Of a stretch of 60,000 bases of DNA, positions 22,825-36,023 are shown piece by piece. The notes below the pieces were generated by a model that was not told where the DNA came from, searched no databases, and was given only the letters and a program-made list of their open reading frames with translations. Source of the stretch: Nymphaea colorata (Eukaryota > Streptophyta > Magnoliopsida > Nymphaeales > Nymphaeaceae); assembly GCF_008831285.2 (NCBI RefSeq), contig NC_045150.1, positions 7,888,001 through 7,948,000 on the forward strand, given 5' to 3'. Numbering within the stretch: the first letter of the stretch is position 1; each line of letters opens with the position of its first letter. Position numbers and translations under genes: made by a program.

Positions 22825-25800
22825 TTATTTATTTATTTATTTGAAATCAGCTAGCTGCCAAATGTTGCTGAATGACAATATTTAAAAAGTGCTGCCAAAA
22901 ACACCATGCAATAGAAGCATTAGCAAAGATTTATGATTTGTTGCTAAAAGAAGTCATTAAATTAGCATCAGCCACGGTTTACGATGATTTTAACTATAAA
23001 TTTTCAACTTTTAACCATATGACAACTTTATGACACATGACAACATTATATATATAAAAGATGAAAAAAAGGAGCTGAAATCCTCTTATCAACTTGACAT
23101 CAGACATTGTACTGTAAGAGGTCATAGGATTTCTTCATGCAAACCCACATGAAGAAATCGACAAATCATGAGCACTTGCATTTCATCGACATGGTTTATA
23201 TGGTTCGTAGATTAACGTGTGAAGCAGTCTTTCAGAAAAGTTAGACAGTTGCTACTTTTTTTATGAGTTTGACACTCTTTGTAACAATCTGTTCCATATA
23301 TATATATATATATATTTGCCGATTGAAATATGCAGTGTAAACTCCACCTTTACCAACCGGAAAAGTCTTCCCTTTTATTCTGTTTTGGTGCAAAAGGTAC
23401 CCATCAGTTTTCTCTTTGAAAGGCGAGCTGGGCTTAGGCAGACACCTATCAGGTAGCTATGTCAGCAGAGATGCACGTTGGGTATTGGGCCCATGACATT
23501 CTTCAACTTGAAGGCCTTAAAATCCGACCACTTCGTTAGATGGAAAGAGCTATTTTGGCGCACAAACGCATAAAGATATTGAACTCTAGTGCTCATTTAA
23601 CTTGAAGGTTTTAAGCCAACTTTGAGGCTTCGTCAGGGGGATGGATTCCTGATGGGCAACGAAGTAATAACTATTGAACTGCCGTAGAGACACTAGCTTA
23701 GTTTTTGAGAAATAGGAATGCCTGTAGTCCTCATGTTGTTGCTGACATTATTGCAGCGATGGAAGGTCGGAGCTCACATAGCAGAGATAGTAAGGATTTA
23801 ATTGATCTTTTGTCATCTTTAACAGAGGAATTGTGGATTTTGTGCGCAGAAACCTGAATATTTGTGTGTTGTTGCTATGAGGATGAATCAACTTGGTGAA
23901 AGGCAGTCGAGCATAAGCCACCGGATTCACTTCCTTCACTTGTGGAGTTGTATAGCCATACATTCAGAATAAACCATTAGAACCTTTTTCGGCGATGAAG
24001 TAGTCTTACATTGCCTTCTCTCATGTTCCTCTTTGAAGTGAATAATCCAAACTAAATATTGGTGCGAAGCCTAAAAATGCACGAAGTCAAAGTTAAGATT
24101 CAGCTTTCCTAATGCTTTGGACTTTCCCTGAGGCATTATTATTACATTATATGATATATTGTTCATGTTAATGAAACAGCACGACTTTTTCATGTTGTCT
24201 CAAATGCTTGATTCCTACATCTCTTGGCCTGCTAGATTGAAGTAAAGAGCTTGCTTGGGGGTTAGGCCCCCTACCTTTATTCCAACAAAATGGCAAGGGA
24301 AGGCCAAAACAGACCTCAACAATAAGCACAAAGGATTGACCCAACCCTTCACCAAAAAATGAGGACAAAACATACCCTACAGGCTATGCATATACATTTT
24401 CAAGTCAGCAAAATAATCATGAGGATCATTGGCATGCTCCATAATCAAAAGTCTTATATCAACTGTCGCAGCCCCTTGCTCTACAAAAATTCGCATGTGA
24501 AATTGATGAAGACACCCAGTTCTTGGCCTGCTAGATTAAATCTTGTCTCTTAAGATTGACATTATTGATTTCAAATAATTCACACTTTTAAATAGGTTTG
24601 CATTGTTTGCCTTATTATTTGTTTCTATTTATGAGAGGAACCAGTCCCCTGGACATGTCAAACAATCCTGAAATGCACTTTTACCATGTATTATCCTTAT
24701 TGTTCCTCAATGTAAAATCCCCAGTCCCCACTTACTCCTTTACTCACCTAATAGTCCTCCGACTACTGCTATGTGGTAGAGTACACACCGCCTGTTTTAG
24801 AACTCTAGCCTCCTTCAGCTTGGAGGCTTTAAGCAGTTTACTTAATCAATTATGTGGAGTCTTTATGAGCTTAATGGCGTAGGATTTTGGGTGATGATGG
24901 TTTAGGAGAACCAAGCCTTTGGGGTCTCTTTCCCAAATACCTGAATCTTTTCTGGTATGGTAAATATACTATGATTGTTGTGCAATTGGAATTATAAAAC
25001 AATGATGTTTTGTCAATTGAATTTTTCTGAGTCACCATATAGAACCTTTCAGTTACTTGTTGTCCATTAAAATACATAGGTACCTCTTTAACACTTCATT
25101 GCATTGTTCCTATTTCAACAACTAGGCCTGTTCACTTTTTTCTCTTTGCATGTAGCAGTTGGTCCAGTCTAACTTATGAAGTGTTTGTCTGAATCCTTGA
25201 TAATCATTTTATTTTCTAGGTTAATCAATAGTTCATATACTTTTTTGTACATCTCTTACATTTTTGGAATACAAGATTTAAATACTTGCGATGTTATCCC
25301 TGAAAATCTTTGCTACTGTGACTTTAGTTTTTAAACCTCATCCAACTTTTTTTGTGGATGTAGTATACTCTTGTTCAAGGCAACATTTTGAGCATTATAC
25401 TGTCAGCTCAGTATACGAGTGGGTGGGTCGGCATGGGATTCTCTAAAGATGGAATGATGGTTGGCTCTAGCGCAATGGTTGGATGGATAGATTCACAAAA
25501 TAAAGCAAACATCAAGCAGTTTTACCTTGGTGCACAAAGCAGTACACAAGTTGTTGCTGATCAGGGTAACCTGCAATTCACTGACTTCACACCATCAGTT
25601 GTTCCTCAAGGGACCAATATATACCTCATATTTCAATTGAATTTTTCTGCTCCTGTCACAAGAAAGAACCTTTTATTTGCTGTTGGGAGTGATACTCCTA
25701 TTCAGAACACATTGACTCAACATTCTGATAAGATCTCGATCTCGTTGGACTTCTCTGCAGGTTTGGTTTTCTTTTTCCTTTTCTCAATTGTTTACTATAA

Positions 25801-25955
25801 TATGTCTGCATGTTAAAATTGACAACGTTATGTATGGAACTTGGCGAATGGATTTCCAACTATGTCACATGGGTACAGGTTAGACGTGGGTACCTGTGCA
25901 GTGAAACATAGCTGTATACATATATATACACACACGCACACACACACACATGTGT

Positions 25956-26042
<87 letters not shown>

Positions 26043-29000
26043 TGATATGATATATGTATAACAATAATAAGATTTCAATGAGACGAACACCTATATTGGT
26101 TATTTATATTCATAAAATATAAATTACTAAACAGGAAGTACCAAAATAGACCAAAAAACATAAAATATAATTTTGTTGTATCACGCACCTGCACCCATGT
26201 CCAGCCATGTGAACAAGAGTGACGTGTCCTTCCAGGTGTGTCCATGTGATGTAAATTTCCAAGAACCAATCTTCGTCCTCTTATTTTGCATATCCCTTGA
26301 TATATGATTTCTTGCAATGCTTTGTCAGACATTCTTTGAAAAGGTTCACTTCATTCTTTAAATTCAAGCTTTTTTTGTGCTGATCAGGTGCGCATATGTG
26401 TTTTGTCAATATTATTTATTTTAAACATTTTGCTTATTTATGTACTTCAAATTGCTTTTCCTGTCCTACAATGTATGCAAACCAAAATTATTGACTTCAG
26501 AAAATGAGGGTATTCAAGATGAGAAAGAGACCTTTTACACACTATTCAAAGATCTTTCTAATGATAATGGAGAAAGATAGGAACTATGAATTTGTGAACA
26601 ATGAGTTGAAATATAAAGAAGATTATGTGCTTAAAATACTATCTGGAATACACGTAGATGAGAGTTAAGTCTGGTCTAGTGATGATCGCAGGTACCACAC
26701 GCACCATGAGGCTTGGAAAGCAAGGCCCTTCTTAGGAGTTATGAGATGCACTATTTTGGAAAAAGGAGTTGAGCTTCCATTGCAACAGAAGCATGTTTCC
26801 CATTGAAAGGACGTGCTTTCTTTGAAAGGGAATGGGCTTCCCTTTTAAGTGGAAGGATGTCTTACAAAAAGTTTAGAGTTGAAAACTTGAGTGTTTTTTC
26901 TTTAGTAGAAAGGAAAATTATATTTTTCCCTTCCTACTTGCTTCATAGTCACTTCTTAATTTGCTTCCTTCTTTTCTAATTTGCTTCCAGTCCACTTCAT
27001 GATCCTCTTATGGTTTTATTGCTGGTTTGCTTCTTGTTTGTCCCTATTCCTACTTTTGATTCACTTCCAGCTTCCAATTTTCAAATTGCTTCTTGCTCCC
27101 ACTTCCACTGTTGGTAACTCTGGTTATTGTTGTCCCTGCCTATGGAGTACACAACGTTTGTAACTGCTTTATATCATGCAACAGCACAAAAACTCTATAA
27201 GCGAAGATGGCTTGAGTTTTTAGTGACTCATATGCCTAGATGTCCTTCGACTTCACATATTGTGTCATAATTGTTCCAAAAGTTAATGAAGCATTCATAT
27301 GCCATAGAGAAATACACTTAAATCTCATAACTTATATTTCCTTAAAAACTAAAAAGATGCATCCATAAAATGATTCAGTGTCATCAATTCCGTGGTGTTA
27401 TATCATTAAAAGAACCAGTTTTCCTCATCAAAATTATTGTCACATATATTGTGCGTGGGTATTATACAACGAGAAATTTCTCGGGTATAATACGGCAAAG
27501 TTGTATATCTCGAGAAAATCTCGGCAATTTTTAAAAAAATTTAAAACATTTGATAAATCTTGAAAATTATAAAAAATAAAAATTAATAAAAAATACAAAA
27601 AAAAACGTTTATAATACGTTTTTTTCACATTTTTTTTATTTTCTGGTGTTTTTAAAAAAGACGCGTCTAATTGCAGTTTTATACGACTGACTTATTTCTC
27701 GGGTATTATATGCATTTTTTTTTAATAATACGCATTTTATGTGACAACAGTAAAGGATTCAAAATAATGAGTATGTATAAAAGACTACAATTACCTATCT
27801 TTAGAGAGGATATGCATATCTTTTAGCCTATCCAAGGATCTCTTGGCAAAGGTTTTTGTTCAACCAATGGGAACTTTATCTACATGGTAAGTTAATTTTA
27901 CCTTTTTTTATGTTTATGGAGTTCAAGGAAGTGTTATTGAACAAGTTATGTGGATATGAGGAGATTGACACACCTGTGTATGTGAATGAACATTCCCCAC
28001 TAATCCTTGTTTTTTGACTTGTCTGTATATTTTCTATACATCAAGAACACCACTATCACTCTTGTAATTTGTTTAATAGAAAATATGTGTTAGGTTAGAG
28101 TTTTCCTCTGCCATCAATTTTAAGTTGATAACCTGTATCAGACAGGACCTTCTCACTGCAATTTTGTCTTTTTTCACTATAATGTTTTCAACAAAAACAT
28201 GTCTCCAAGACTACAACAGATCACAACAACAGCTTATTGGGTTAAGACAAAGAGAAAATGAGTTACAGTCTTTGGAAATGTGATTTGAACAAATCCATTT
28301 TGAAACTCGTCGGGAAGGGCCGATTGTGAGCATAGAGCGAGGGAGCGAGAGAGCGAGAGAGAGATGTCACAACAAGGTCGGTTATTACTTTCCAGTTTCC
28401 ATTGCTTAGCCTTAATCCCAACTGGTTTTCATTTTTCTTCACCAAATTACTCTTGGACTGGCATTTAATGACCAACAAGCTAATAAAAAATAACCAATTG
28501 GTGTGATTTTAAAATATTCTTTATGACCATTTCTCAACTAGATTGATCATGTTCTCTTCTTGCTATTTTTTCTTAATTAAATTATCTTTCAAATGGTTTT
28601 TAAAGGTTAAACCATATAAAGCGACTATACGGTACTTGTTGGATCATTAACAACTATTTGCAGATCAAGTTAGATCAGCATGGCCTGCAACTCATCACAT
28701 GCATGCAAAAGCTTCATTATATATGTCACATGTCCTCTGTGGTACATAGGATTTTTCTTTAAATTATGTCTCAAATGGTTTTTAAAGGTTAAACAATATA
28801 AAGCGACTATAAGGTACTTGTTGGATCATTAACAACTATTTGCAGATCAAGTTAGATCAGCATGGCCTGCAACTCATCACATGCATGCAAAAGGTTCATT
28901 ATATATGTCACATGTCCTCTGTGGTACATAGGAATTAGTTAACATGTAGCTTGATAATTAAACACCAATCGTGTATATGTATTTAGCCCCATTTATCTAT

Positions 29001-32000
29001 CTTTTGACTCGTAAATGAGAAAAGGGGTTTTAATAAGTATCTGATGTTGTGCCCAACCATTTTTATTCTTCCAGCCATTTTAAAGCATGGATTTGTGAGG
29101 CATAGATATTGACAAGTGTGAAGATAGGAGTGGAGATAGGTCATTTTGCACTGCTTCTTAAAGAGGATGTTAACAAATCCACACTCATCTCCATCTTACG
29201 TATCTGCTTCAACTATATTCCATCCCTATCTCTTCTCCTGCTCCCAGATGAAGCCATATTCTAGACGCATTATTCATTAAATTATTGTCCTACAGGTACC
29301 TTATCTGCCTCGTCTTATCCCAGCCAACTGAAGAGGAGCCACGGAATTTTGGCTATACTCGGGTGGGGGGTGCTTCTCCCTATAGGAGTTATAATTGCAA
29401 GATACTGTAAAAAGTGGGACCCTCTCTGGTATTACCTTCATGCTGCAATTCAATGTCTAGGATTTACTATTGGGCTGGCAACTGTGATAGCGGGTGGTGT
29501 GCTGTATCAAAAGTTGAAGGTCAATATTCCCACACACAGAGGCATAGGGATATTTGTCTTTGTGCTTTCTGTTCTTCAGGTTTGTAATGTTCTCTTTCTC
29601 TTGGACCTCATTTGGCATGTTTCATTCATTTGAAAAAATCTGAATTTGGTGTATTTCCTTTGGTGGTTCGGTCTCCCTCAAATGTTTCTTCTGTTTTAGA
29701 ATGTGCCGACTTGCTTATTTCACCCTTGGTCTCTGATGAGAGCTTGACATTCTGGCTTTTGGGATACAAGTTCTTTTGCCAGTTTTCCAGTTCATCATTC
29801 CTTTAATCTTGTTTAACATGCATTTGTCATTTCTTGTGAAGTTTCTAGTTTCTTGATTTGATATTTGTGCTCGGATGATACTTGGCTATTCTTATTTCAT
29901 GTCAGAATTTTTGTTGTCATGTATTACTGATTTGTCATGTTTATCCATCGAATACGACATCATTACCATAACTTTATGTAGAATTCCTATGAGTTGAAAA
30001 GATTTTCTTGGAAATAGTCTTCTTGTGTTGGATAGAGAAATTTCAGATAGTAATCAGCTAATTTAGATAAAATCATGGAAATTAGACGCATTTGGAGGTA
30101 GTACCAAATGAGATCCTAGTGTGTGATCTTTTTTTGGGATTCTAGCCACTGTAAGTTCAGTGTGGTACATATAGTGTTAGTCCACATGTCAAATTGGAAA
30201 AAAAATCGAAACTCATGGGAATTAGCTCTTTCCCTTCTAGTACTTATCCGCATTGCACTTGGCATACAAAGCACTGAAAGAAAAGAGCAGGTTCATGACT
30301 TTGCTGTGTAAAGACTTTTGTACCATTCCACTTGCTTTTGCGAGCTCTGGACTGCTGCTTTATCAATATCTGCACATATCAGCCACAACACAGCAAACTG
30401 GTGTGAGAAAGGGTTCACAATGGCCCTTTCCAGATATCAGCCACTTTGGGGCTCCTATTCAGCCAAATTGGCCTACATTGTCTAATGCAGCCTTTATAGG
30501 CCAGTGTATCAATTGATTAATATTTAAGGAGTACCTTTTACTTTTTAATTAATTTCTTATGGCTGATAGAGCCCTGTTCAGGCTGATCGCCTATTGCCAA
30601 GACCAGATTTAGTTAGCCAGATCCAGTAGGGTAAAATGGGTCCAAATTCCACTGGACTTAGGCTTGGTATAAACTATAAAGTCTAGGTTGACCAATTCCG
30701 AACATGAATACAAGGTCTATAAGGATCCAACCCAATTAATGCAATGTTCCTATCTTGCCTCTGGTTGGTCTGGATTCAATTTCAGAAATTCAAGTCTGAA
30801 TCCAAATCCAATTGCAGAAGATCCAAATAAGTCGAACCTGGTAAATGGTGAAACATACCTCAATCTGAATTTCTTACTTGATTACATCCGTACTTGAAAT
30901 TCTAAAAATTCTGTCATGTGGCCCCTGTATTGGAAGAAGTTAAACTACTCCATTTAAGCTGTTTTGAGTACACCTTCCCCTCCAATAGCATCACAGGAAT
31001 GTGCATGTGGGACTCACCAAGAACTGTGGAGCTCACCCAATGCACTGTGTTTTTATAGGAGGGAAAATACTGAAGAACTCTCTTTGAGTACACTTGTCTA
31101 ACTAGGTGACATATTTTAGGAAAATAATGTTGTGAGGGCCACTGATTCATCAAAATACTAATGAAGTCTTATAATAGTGCCAGCTAAAGTGTGTCCTGTT
31201 TGATACCTGAACAAGGACCTCAAGATGATGACTCCTTAAATAGGACAAGTATTTTCATGAATAAATCATGTTGAGACTCCTGCGGTACTATCTCTTGGTG
31301 GAAGCAACAGGGCTCAGTTGTAAACTTAGAACTTAGAAGACAGTGAATGGCAAGAGCAAGAAATCTGTGTTTGTTTTTTTCTACTAGTTTGCATGCATGC
31401 TATAGCTTCTGTTTTCATTTGCTTGCAATATTTTATCACAAATTCCTGTGTACACATTAGTGTGTTTTCATGGTGGACAATGGGACAATGGCTATGAATA
31501 GAACTTTACATTATTTACGTGATCTGTCGGCACAAAGTTGTCGATGGAGCAGATTAAAGTTCAAATATCAATATCTTAGGTTGGGAATTTTATTTATGTT
31601 TTGTATGGTACTAGCTAGAAAGGATGGGACAGCAGAAGCAAACTGTCCCTGTTCAGCCTTCAAACGATGCTTTTCATATTCCTTTTAGTGTCATACATAT
31701 GCACCTTTCCCCCATAGGCATGTCATAGCCTGTTTCCAAATTTCAGTAGTTCCGTGTGCAAGAAGCCAAATTAATTTACTTGAAAGATTACAGATTTAAC
31801 TGCATCTTCAGGTAACAGCCATCTTCCTACGACCACACAAAGATGCCAAGATCCGGAAGTACTGGAACTGGTATCACCATTGGGTTGGACGAACTGCACT
31901 TTTGCTTGCTGCTGCCAATATCTTCATCGGAATTCATGTTGGAAAACCAGGAAAGAGTTGGAAAATTGGCTATGGATTCAATCTCGCTTTTTTGTTTCTA

Positions 32001-32087
32001 GCAGTTATTTTTCTTGAGGTCATCCTATGGATCAGACGGTTCAAGAAGTCTTCTGGATCTCCAACACCTCAAATGCATCCAGTCTAA
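22237..32087 (+). CDS. Cytochrome b561 and DOMON domain-containing protein (complete, 4 exons, 379 aa)
   Basis: Predicted membrane electron-transfer protein passing electrons, in this family probably from ascorbate, across the plasma membrane. Exons 22237-22419, 25364-25760, 29296-29579 and 31812-32087 join in frame. Residues 1-28 form a signal peptide (hydrophobic 12-27, cut near VEA/QT). A DOMON domain follows, with Cys33 and Cys51 before it and GWVGMGFSKDGMMVGSSAMV at 81-100, whose Met residues are candidate haem ligands. Five hydrophobic spans lie at about 210-231, 237-264, 276-294, 312-332 and 338-362. Candidate b-haem histidines are His209 (SHG), His242 (YLHA), His274 (PTHRG) and His310/311 (YHH). 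The cytosolic tail is basic and short. Length and layout are usual for the family. The start is the only in-frame ATG that precedes the signal peptide. All introns are long (2.2-3.5 kb). Not assigned to a specific Arabidopsis orthologue. Confidence 0.92.
22527..22597. repeat. Compound (TA)23-(GA)12 microsatellite
   Basis: TA dinucleotides to 22572 pass directly into GA dinucleotides to 22597. Confidence 0.97.
22794..22843. repeat. (TA)n followed by (TTTA)n
   Basis: TA run to 22820, then about five to six TTTA units. Confidence 0.93.
25364..25760 (+). CDS. Cytochrome b561/DOMON exon 2
   Basis: 132 codons plus one base. Encodes most of the DOMON domain, from YTLVQGNILS to SLDFSAG. Acceptor GATGTAG before 25364; donor TCTGCAG/GTTTGG at 25761, phase 1. 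Confidence 0.9.
25917..26042. repeat. Compound (CA)/(TA)/(CA) microsatellite
   Basis: Alternating blocks of TA, CA, TACA, CA, TA and CA dinucleotides. Long frames here encode only repeated Thr-His or Tyr-Ile and are artefacts of the repeat. Confidence 0.97.
27435..27749. mobile_element. MITE-like element with TGTCACATA terminal inverted repeats
   Basis: Left end ATTGTCACATATATTGTGCG and right end (as complement) GTTGTCACATAAAATGCGTA are related inverted repeats, each followed inward by a TATTATA or TATTATT block. The interior has small palindromes such as GAGAAATTTCTC (27471-27482) and TCTCGAGA, and a very A/T-rich core. 315 bp, no reading frame of note. Confidence 0.6.
28571..28932. repeat. 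182-bp near-identical tandem duplication in intron 2
   Basis: Both copies share AAATGGTTTTTAAAGGTTAA (28591 and 28773) through to CTCTGTGGTACATAGGA, with a handful of differences (CCATA/CAATA, ACGG/AAGG, AGCTTC/AGGTTC). Recent segmental duplication inside an intron. Confidence 0.92.
29296..29579 (+). CDS. Cytochrome b561/DOMON exon 3
   Basis: Completes the split Gly194 codon and encodes residues 195-288: linker, His209, first two transmembrane spans with His242, and His274 at the start of the third. Acceptor TCCTACAG before 29296; donor CTTCAG/GTTTGT at 29580, phase 0. Confidence 0.9.
29580..31811 (+). other. Intron 3 of the cytochrome b561 gene (2232 bp)
   Basis: Borders GTTTGT and CATCTTCAG. 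No repeats of note and no coding sequence recognised; several 60-90 codon frames are without support. Confidence 0.75.
31812..32087 (+). CDS. Cytochrome b561/DOMON exon 4 (terminal)
   Basis: 91 codons and a TAA stop. Encodes VTAIFLRP, the YHH haem-ligand motif, the last two transmembrane spans and a basic tail (RRFKKSSG). AT-rich 3' sequence follows; no canonical AATAAA lies close to the stop. Confidence 0.9.
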   Translation, partial: VTAIFLRPHKDAKIRKYWNWYHHWVGRTALLLAAANIFIGIHVGKPGKSWKIGYGFNLAFLFLAVIFLEVILWIRRFKKSSGSPTPQMHPV

Positions 32088-34605
32088 GCTGCATGGACTG
32101 TTGATTTGATTGTCAAATTAAATTTTGATGTACACACAGTGATATACATTGCAGATGTTAATTTTAGCTTTCCCATATCTGCCTTAGTATTAATTCTGTA
32201 TTGTTTTCCATAACTCTCATGTAGATTGATATATGTTTTAAGAAATGGGAGGAGCTACCATCCTTGTTTGTCTTTCCCATTTTCCTCTGCCCAACTTCAC
32301 ATGAAACCAATGGAACTCAAGATCATTTGTTCATGGCCTGGTCAAACTTGTAAAAGCAAATCTCTCACTTGTCAGGACCTATATGGAAACTAAATCCTAA
32401 ATTTTAAGAATTCTAACATGACTTCGAGGTTTATCACCTCATTGAATGCTCAATAGGAGAGATGTACCTGGAAATTAAGGTTGTCCCATTAATTTGTTGC
32501 CAAGATCTTAGATCCTAGCAATTGATTGTTAGGATAACCCAGGAAACTTCTTTCACATAATTTAGACACGCATATACACACATACAATTGTCATAAATAT
32601 GACGATTATGTCTTGAAAATATCAGATATTTTTGAGAAAAAGAAGAAACCACTATTATTGGAAAAATATATTGATATTCAAAACATCATACATAAAAACA
32701 TAGCAGCGATAATGCAGTATTTTGAAACTTGCCAATATTCTAAAAGAAAAGTTTCAGGAACTCATAACTTTGTTTTTTTATTTTATATTCTACATTTTTT
32801 ATTTTTTGAAAAAAAATATTTTCTTTAGATTTTTCTTAGTGAAAAGATATTTAGAAATTTTCAAGGAAAACCTCACTAATAAACAGTTGTAAGGGTATCA
32901 CGTATACATTGGTGTCTCCAATACTGTAAGTCACGGATATTTCCTTCACCTCTACCTCTCATGTAGTAGTTTTACTGTTTGTTTCAAATTTCTTTCCAGA
33001 AGCTGGTAGTTGGAGCTGAGGGTTGGTGGGTCTGTAGGATACATGTACCTGCAAGATGTTTTCAACAGGTTGTTCTGCAGTTTGTGAATGTAGTCAACAG
33101 ACAATGGTTTGGTGAAAGATTAGATACTGAACAGTTTAATCAATTTGAAGTTTTGTTGCAGAGAATGCAATATCTACTTGCAGAACCTTGTTTCTTTGTG
33201 ACTAATCACTTCCAATGCCCAAAAAGCCCAAAGGTAAGATCAGCACAACAGAGAGTACCACCAACTCTTGAATCTGGCCACTGATTGAACCAAAGTAGGT
33301 CTATGATGAGGAAACCCATACCTGAGTGGGCATCGGTTGATATCAGCCAACCATGCCATTGTTTGCATTGTACTGATCATAAATTATGTTTCTTCCCTTC
33401 GTTTTCTTCTCTTTTTTGGATTATCCTCCAGAATGGTTTTATTTGGTTATTTCATCATTCTCTAGCCTTATCAGCAAGTTTTTTTCTTTTTCAAATTTTG
33501 TCTTCTACGTTTGAACAAAAATTTCCACAGTTTGCATTAAATAATTTTGAATTGAACAGGATCTATAAGAAATCATCTTTGTCGAAGTAATTTTATAGTA
33601 GATCAAATCAACAACAGAACCGTTCATCCTGCTGTTCTTTTCCGATTAGTTAGTGAGGAATGTGACATATTCCTAACAAGTAAAAACAAAACTGCCTGTT
33701 GAAACATTCTCTTGGCTAACCGACAATGCACTTTTTCAGGTGTCCTGGATTTATCCAAAGAGTCCACACTTTGCATCCAGTCACTCTGATTTTAACAGGA
33801 TGAGCAATGGCATCACAACAATTTTTTGTGAATTGATATTTATAACAGAACAAATAGACAATTATAATGCTAGCTGATCGATCCCTATATCAGAGTTGAT
33901 CAACAATGAAACTAGCAATCCAGGTGCTGTCATCAGTTTGATTAGTTTGAAGAATACGACATATTCCTGTACATATAAGAACTAGTAACATATCTATCGG
34001 CCTGGGCTACTCTATCCATCTGAAAAGAAGCTAAAAAACAGCAAGCAGAACAATGAATTTGCAGATGTGGAATCCAAAGCTTCTTTTTCTCTCACTCTTA
34101 AGCTAGCTTTCTGACGACATGCACATATATATGAATTCCACGTATGCCAGACCATTTATAACCTTGTTGGTGTAAACCAATCTTGTGGACGTAACTTTGA
34201 GCAGGAATTTGGCAACAAAATAACACTGCCATGAGTGTTCTATGAATTTTCCTTAATTTTTGAGATATATTTATGAAACATTAACGCTGTATTCCTATTG
34301 CCAAGCACCTCTGAGCATAACGTTGCGGGAAATGCATAAGAAGTCCATCAATTTTATGTTTGGAAATGTTTCTTGAATAATCAAACAATTGACCTCTCCC
34401 AATCAACTATTACGTTTAGACAGGTAAGTCACTCTCTAAAAATTTAGATTCGTGTACGTATTGACCTCGACTCTGCAATTGTTGATGCAATCATTTGAAA
34501 AATTCCAATGTTTCTTTCGGTCTATGATCTATATTGGTTTTTTTCTTCATTTGTTGTTATCCTTAATTTGCACACTACTTTTCATGGTACCGGGGCTAGG
34601 TTTGG

Positions 34606-34606
<1 letters not shown>
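32088..34606. other. Downstream intergenic, no gene seen
   Basis: The first few hundred bases are probably the 3' untranslated region of the cytochrome b561 gene. The stretch 32590-32880 is extremely AT-rich. A 101-codon frame at 32979-33284 has no recognisable domain. Confidence 0.4.
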
Positions 34607-34659
<53 letters not shown>

Positions 34660-34680
34660 CGAGAGCGAGAGAGAGAGTTC
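34607..34680. repeat. Compound (TA)26-(GA)n microsatellite
   Basis: TA to 34658, then GCGAGAGCGAGAGAGAGAG. Confidence 0.97.
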
Positions 34681-36022
34681 TTAATGGCAAACCTCTAGTT
34701 GGGTGCAGATCATGGATCTCCCACCCACAACAGTGTTGGCAGCGTTGGGGGTTACAAAGATAGATTGGTAGGAAAAATTTTCAACTTAGAGAAGGCAAAA
34801 TTAAGAGAAACATTTGTGTCGGTCGCCAAAATGAACTATATTCTTATATTATTGTCTGTTACCTCCAACCACAGATAGTCTGTAGTGTAAAAATTGCATT
34901 CCTACAGAGAAATCTATGAGAAGTGACATGCAATGAGTTCTTCTAGAATACCCTCTCAAACGAACAAGTTGAAACCAAGGCCTGTAAATTTTAGAAAACT
35001 CCAAACTCAATTAGGCGCTTAGTAAGCATGTTCCAGATTTTCTCACTTGTTGCTCCCCTTTGCTTTCAAGGATGGAAATGTGACAATTATTCAAAGATAC
35101 ATTTGGGGAGCCACATATAAGCCAAAGGGGACACCTGCCCCCTAACTTTGAATACTTTTGTATAAATTTTCTATCTACATAACTCCAGGGATAACATGGT
35201 GGTGATGGAAGTCTACAAGGAGGTGATAGACAAGCCAAAACAACATCACATAGTGCACTTCTTCACCTACTTGTTGTTCACTGCATACTATTATATCTAA
35301 AGGAAATCCAATCATGGTCACTTCTTATGAAGATAATCGGCACAGTAGCGCCATTAGATACAGATACGAACTGGGCAGGAGCAGAAAATCAATTGTGAGC
35401 TATTGCGCATTAGTGAGAGGAAACTTTAGTAATAGATAAAAGCAAAATTATAATAAATGCCATAAGCAACACAAATCCACTGAATTAAGATGTGATGAAC
35501 CAGACAAAAATACAGACTTAAAGGAGAAAGTTCAAAGAGAAGAAATTACTACCCTCTAAATAAAAAGCAGTGAACAGTTTGTAGATATTGATCGACGCTA
35601 GTGGAGCAAAATGACTCAAAACGCTCAATCATCAAGTTAGGGCTCATTTGAACCTGATGGCCTATTTAACTCAAGGGGGAGCATTGTGAATTCTACAGCT
35701 TCACCTTGTCGGTTCGTGCTATGATTGATTGGACCGATACCTAGCCCCTAGATAGCTCTCCTTTTATGTCAACACATTACTTTGTTAATTCGCCACCTTT
35801 AACTTTTTTTTTTTTCTTTTCGTCCTTCTTAACTTTCTCTCTTATACTTCTCGCCCATTATGTGTACCACAAGGTCTATATTTTTTGTTCATTTTTTGAC
35901 ATGCGCAAAACAGTGAAGGGTCACTAAAGGAGTGCCTTCGACATCTTTCTACCTAAAAAAAACAGTGAAAAAAAAGACCGTATTAAAAAAGGTACCTTTG
36001 AAAAAATATGTAGGCCCTATTT
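34681..36022. other. Intergenic, no gene seen
   Basis: AT-rich, only short unsupported frames. Confidence 0.4.
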
Positions 36023-36023
36023 A

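Larger units (their letters stand above)
22420..25363 (+). other. Intron 1 of the cytochrome b561 gene (2944 bp)
   Basis: Borders GTAAGT and GTGGATGTAG. Contains a (TA)-(GA) compound microsatellite (22527-22597), a TA run followed by TTTA repeats (22794-22843), another TA run (about 23296-23315) and otherwise AT-rich unique-looking sequence with no gene. Confidence 0.8.
25761..29295 (+). other. Intron 2 of the cytochrome b561 gene (3535 bp)
   Basis: Holds a compound AC/AT microsatellite (25917-26042), a pyrimidine-rich stretch (26920-27110), a TIR element (27435-27749) and a 182-bp tandem duplication (28571-28932). No coding sequence recognised. Confidence 0.8.

Noticed and set aside
32979-33284. 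101-codon frame downstream of the cytochrome b561 gene
   Set aside because: No recognisable domain and no in-frame splice partner to the gene, whose own stop codon is at 32085-32087.
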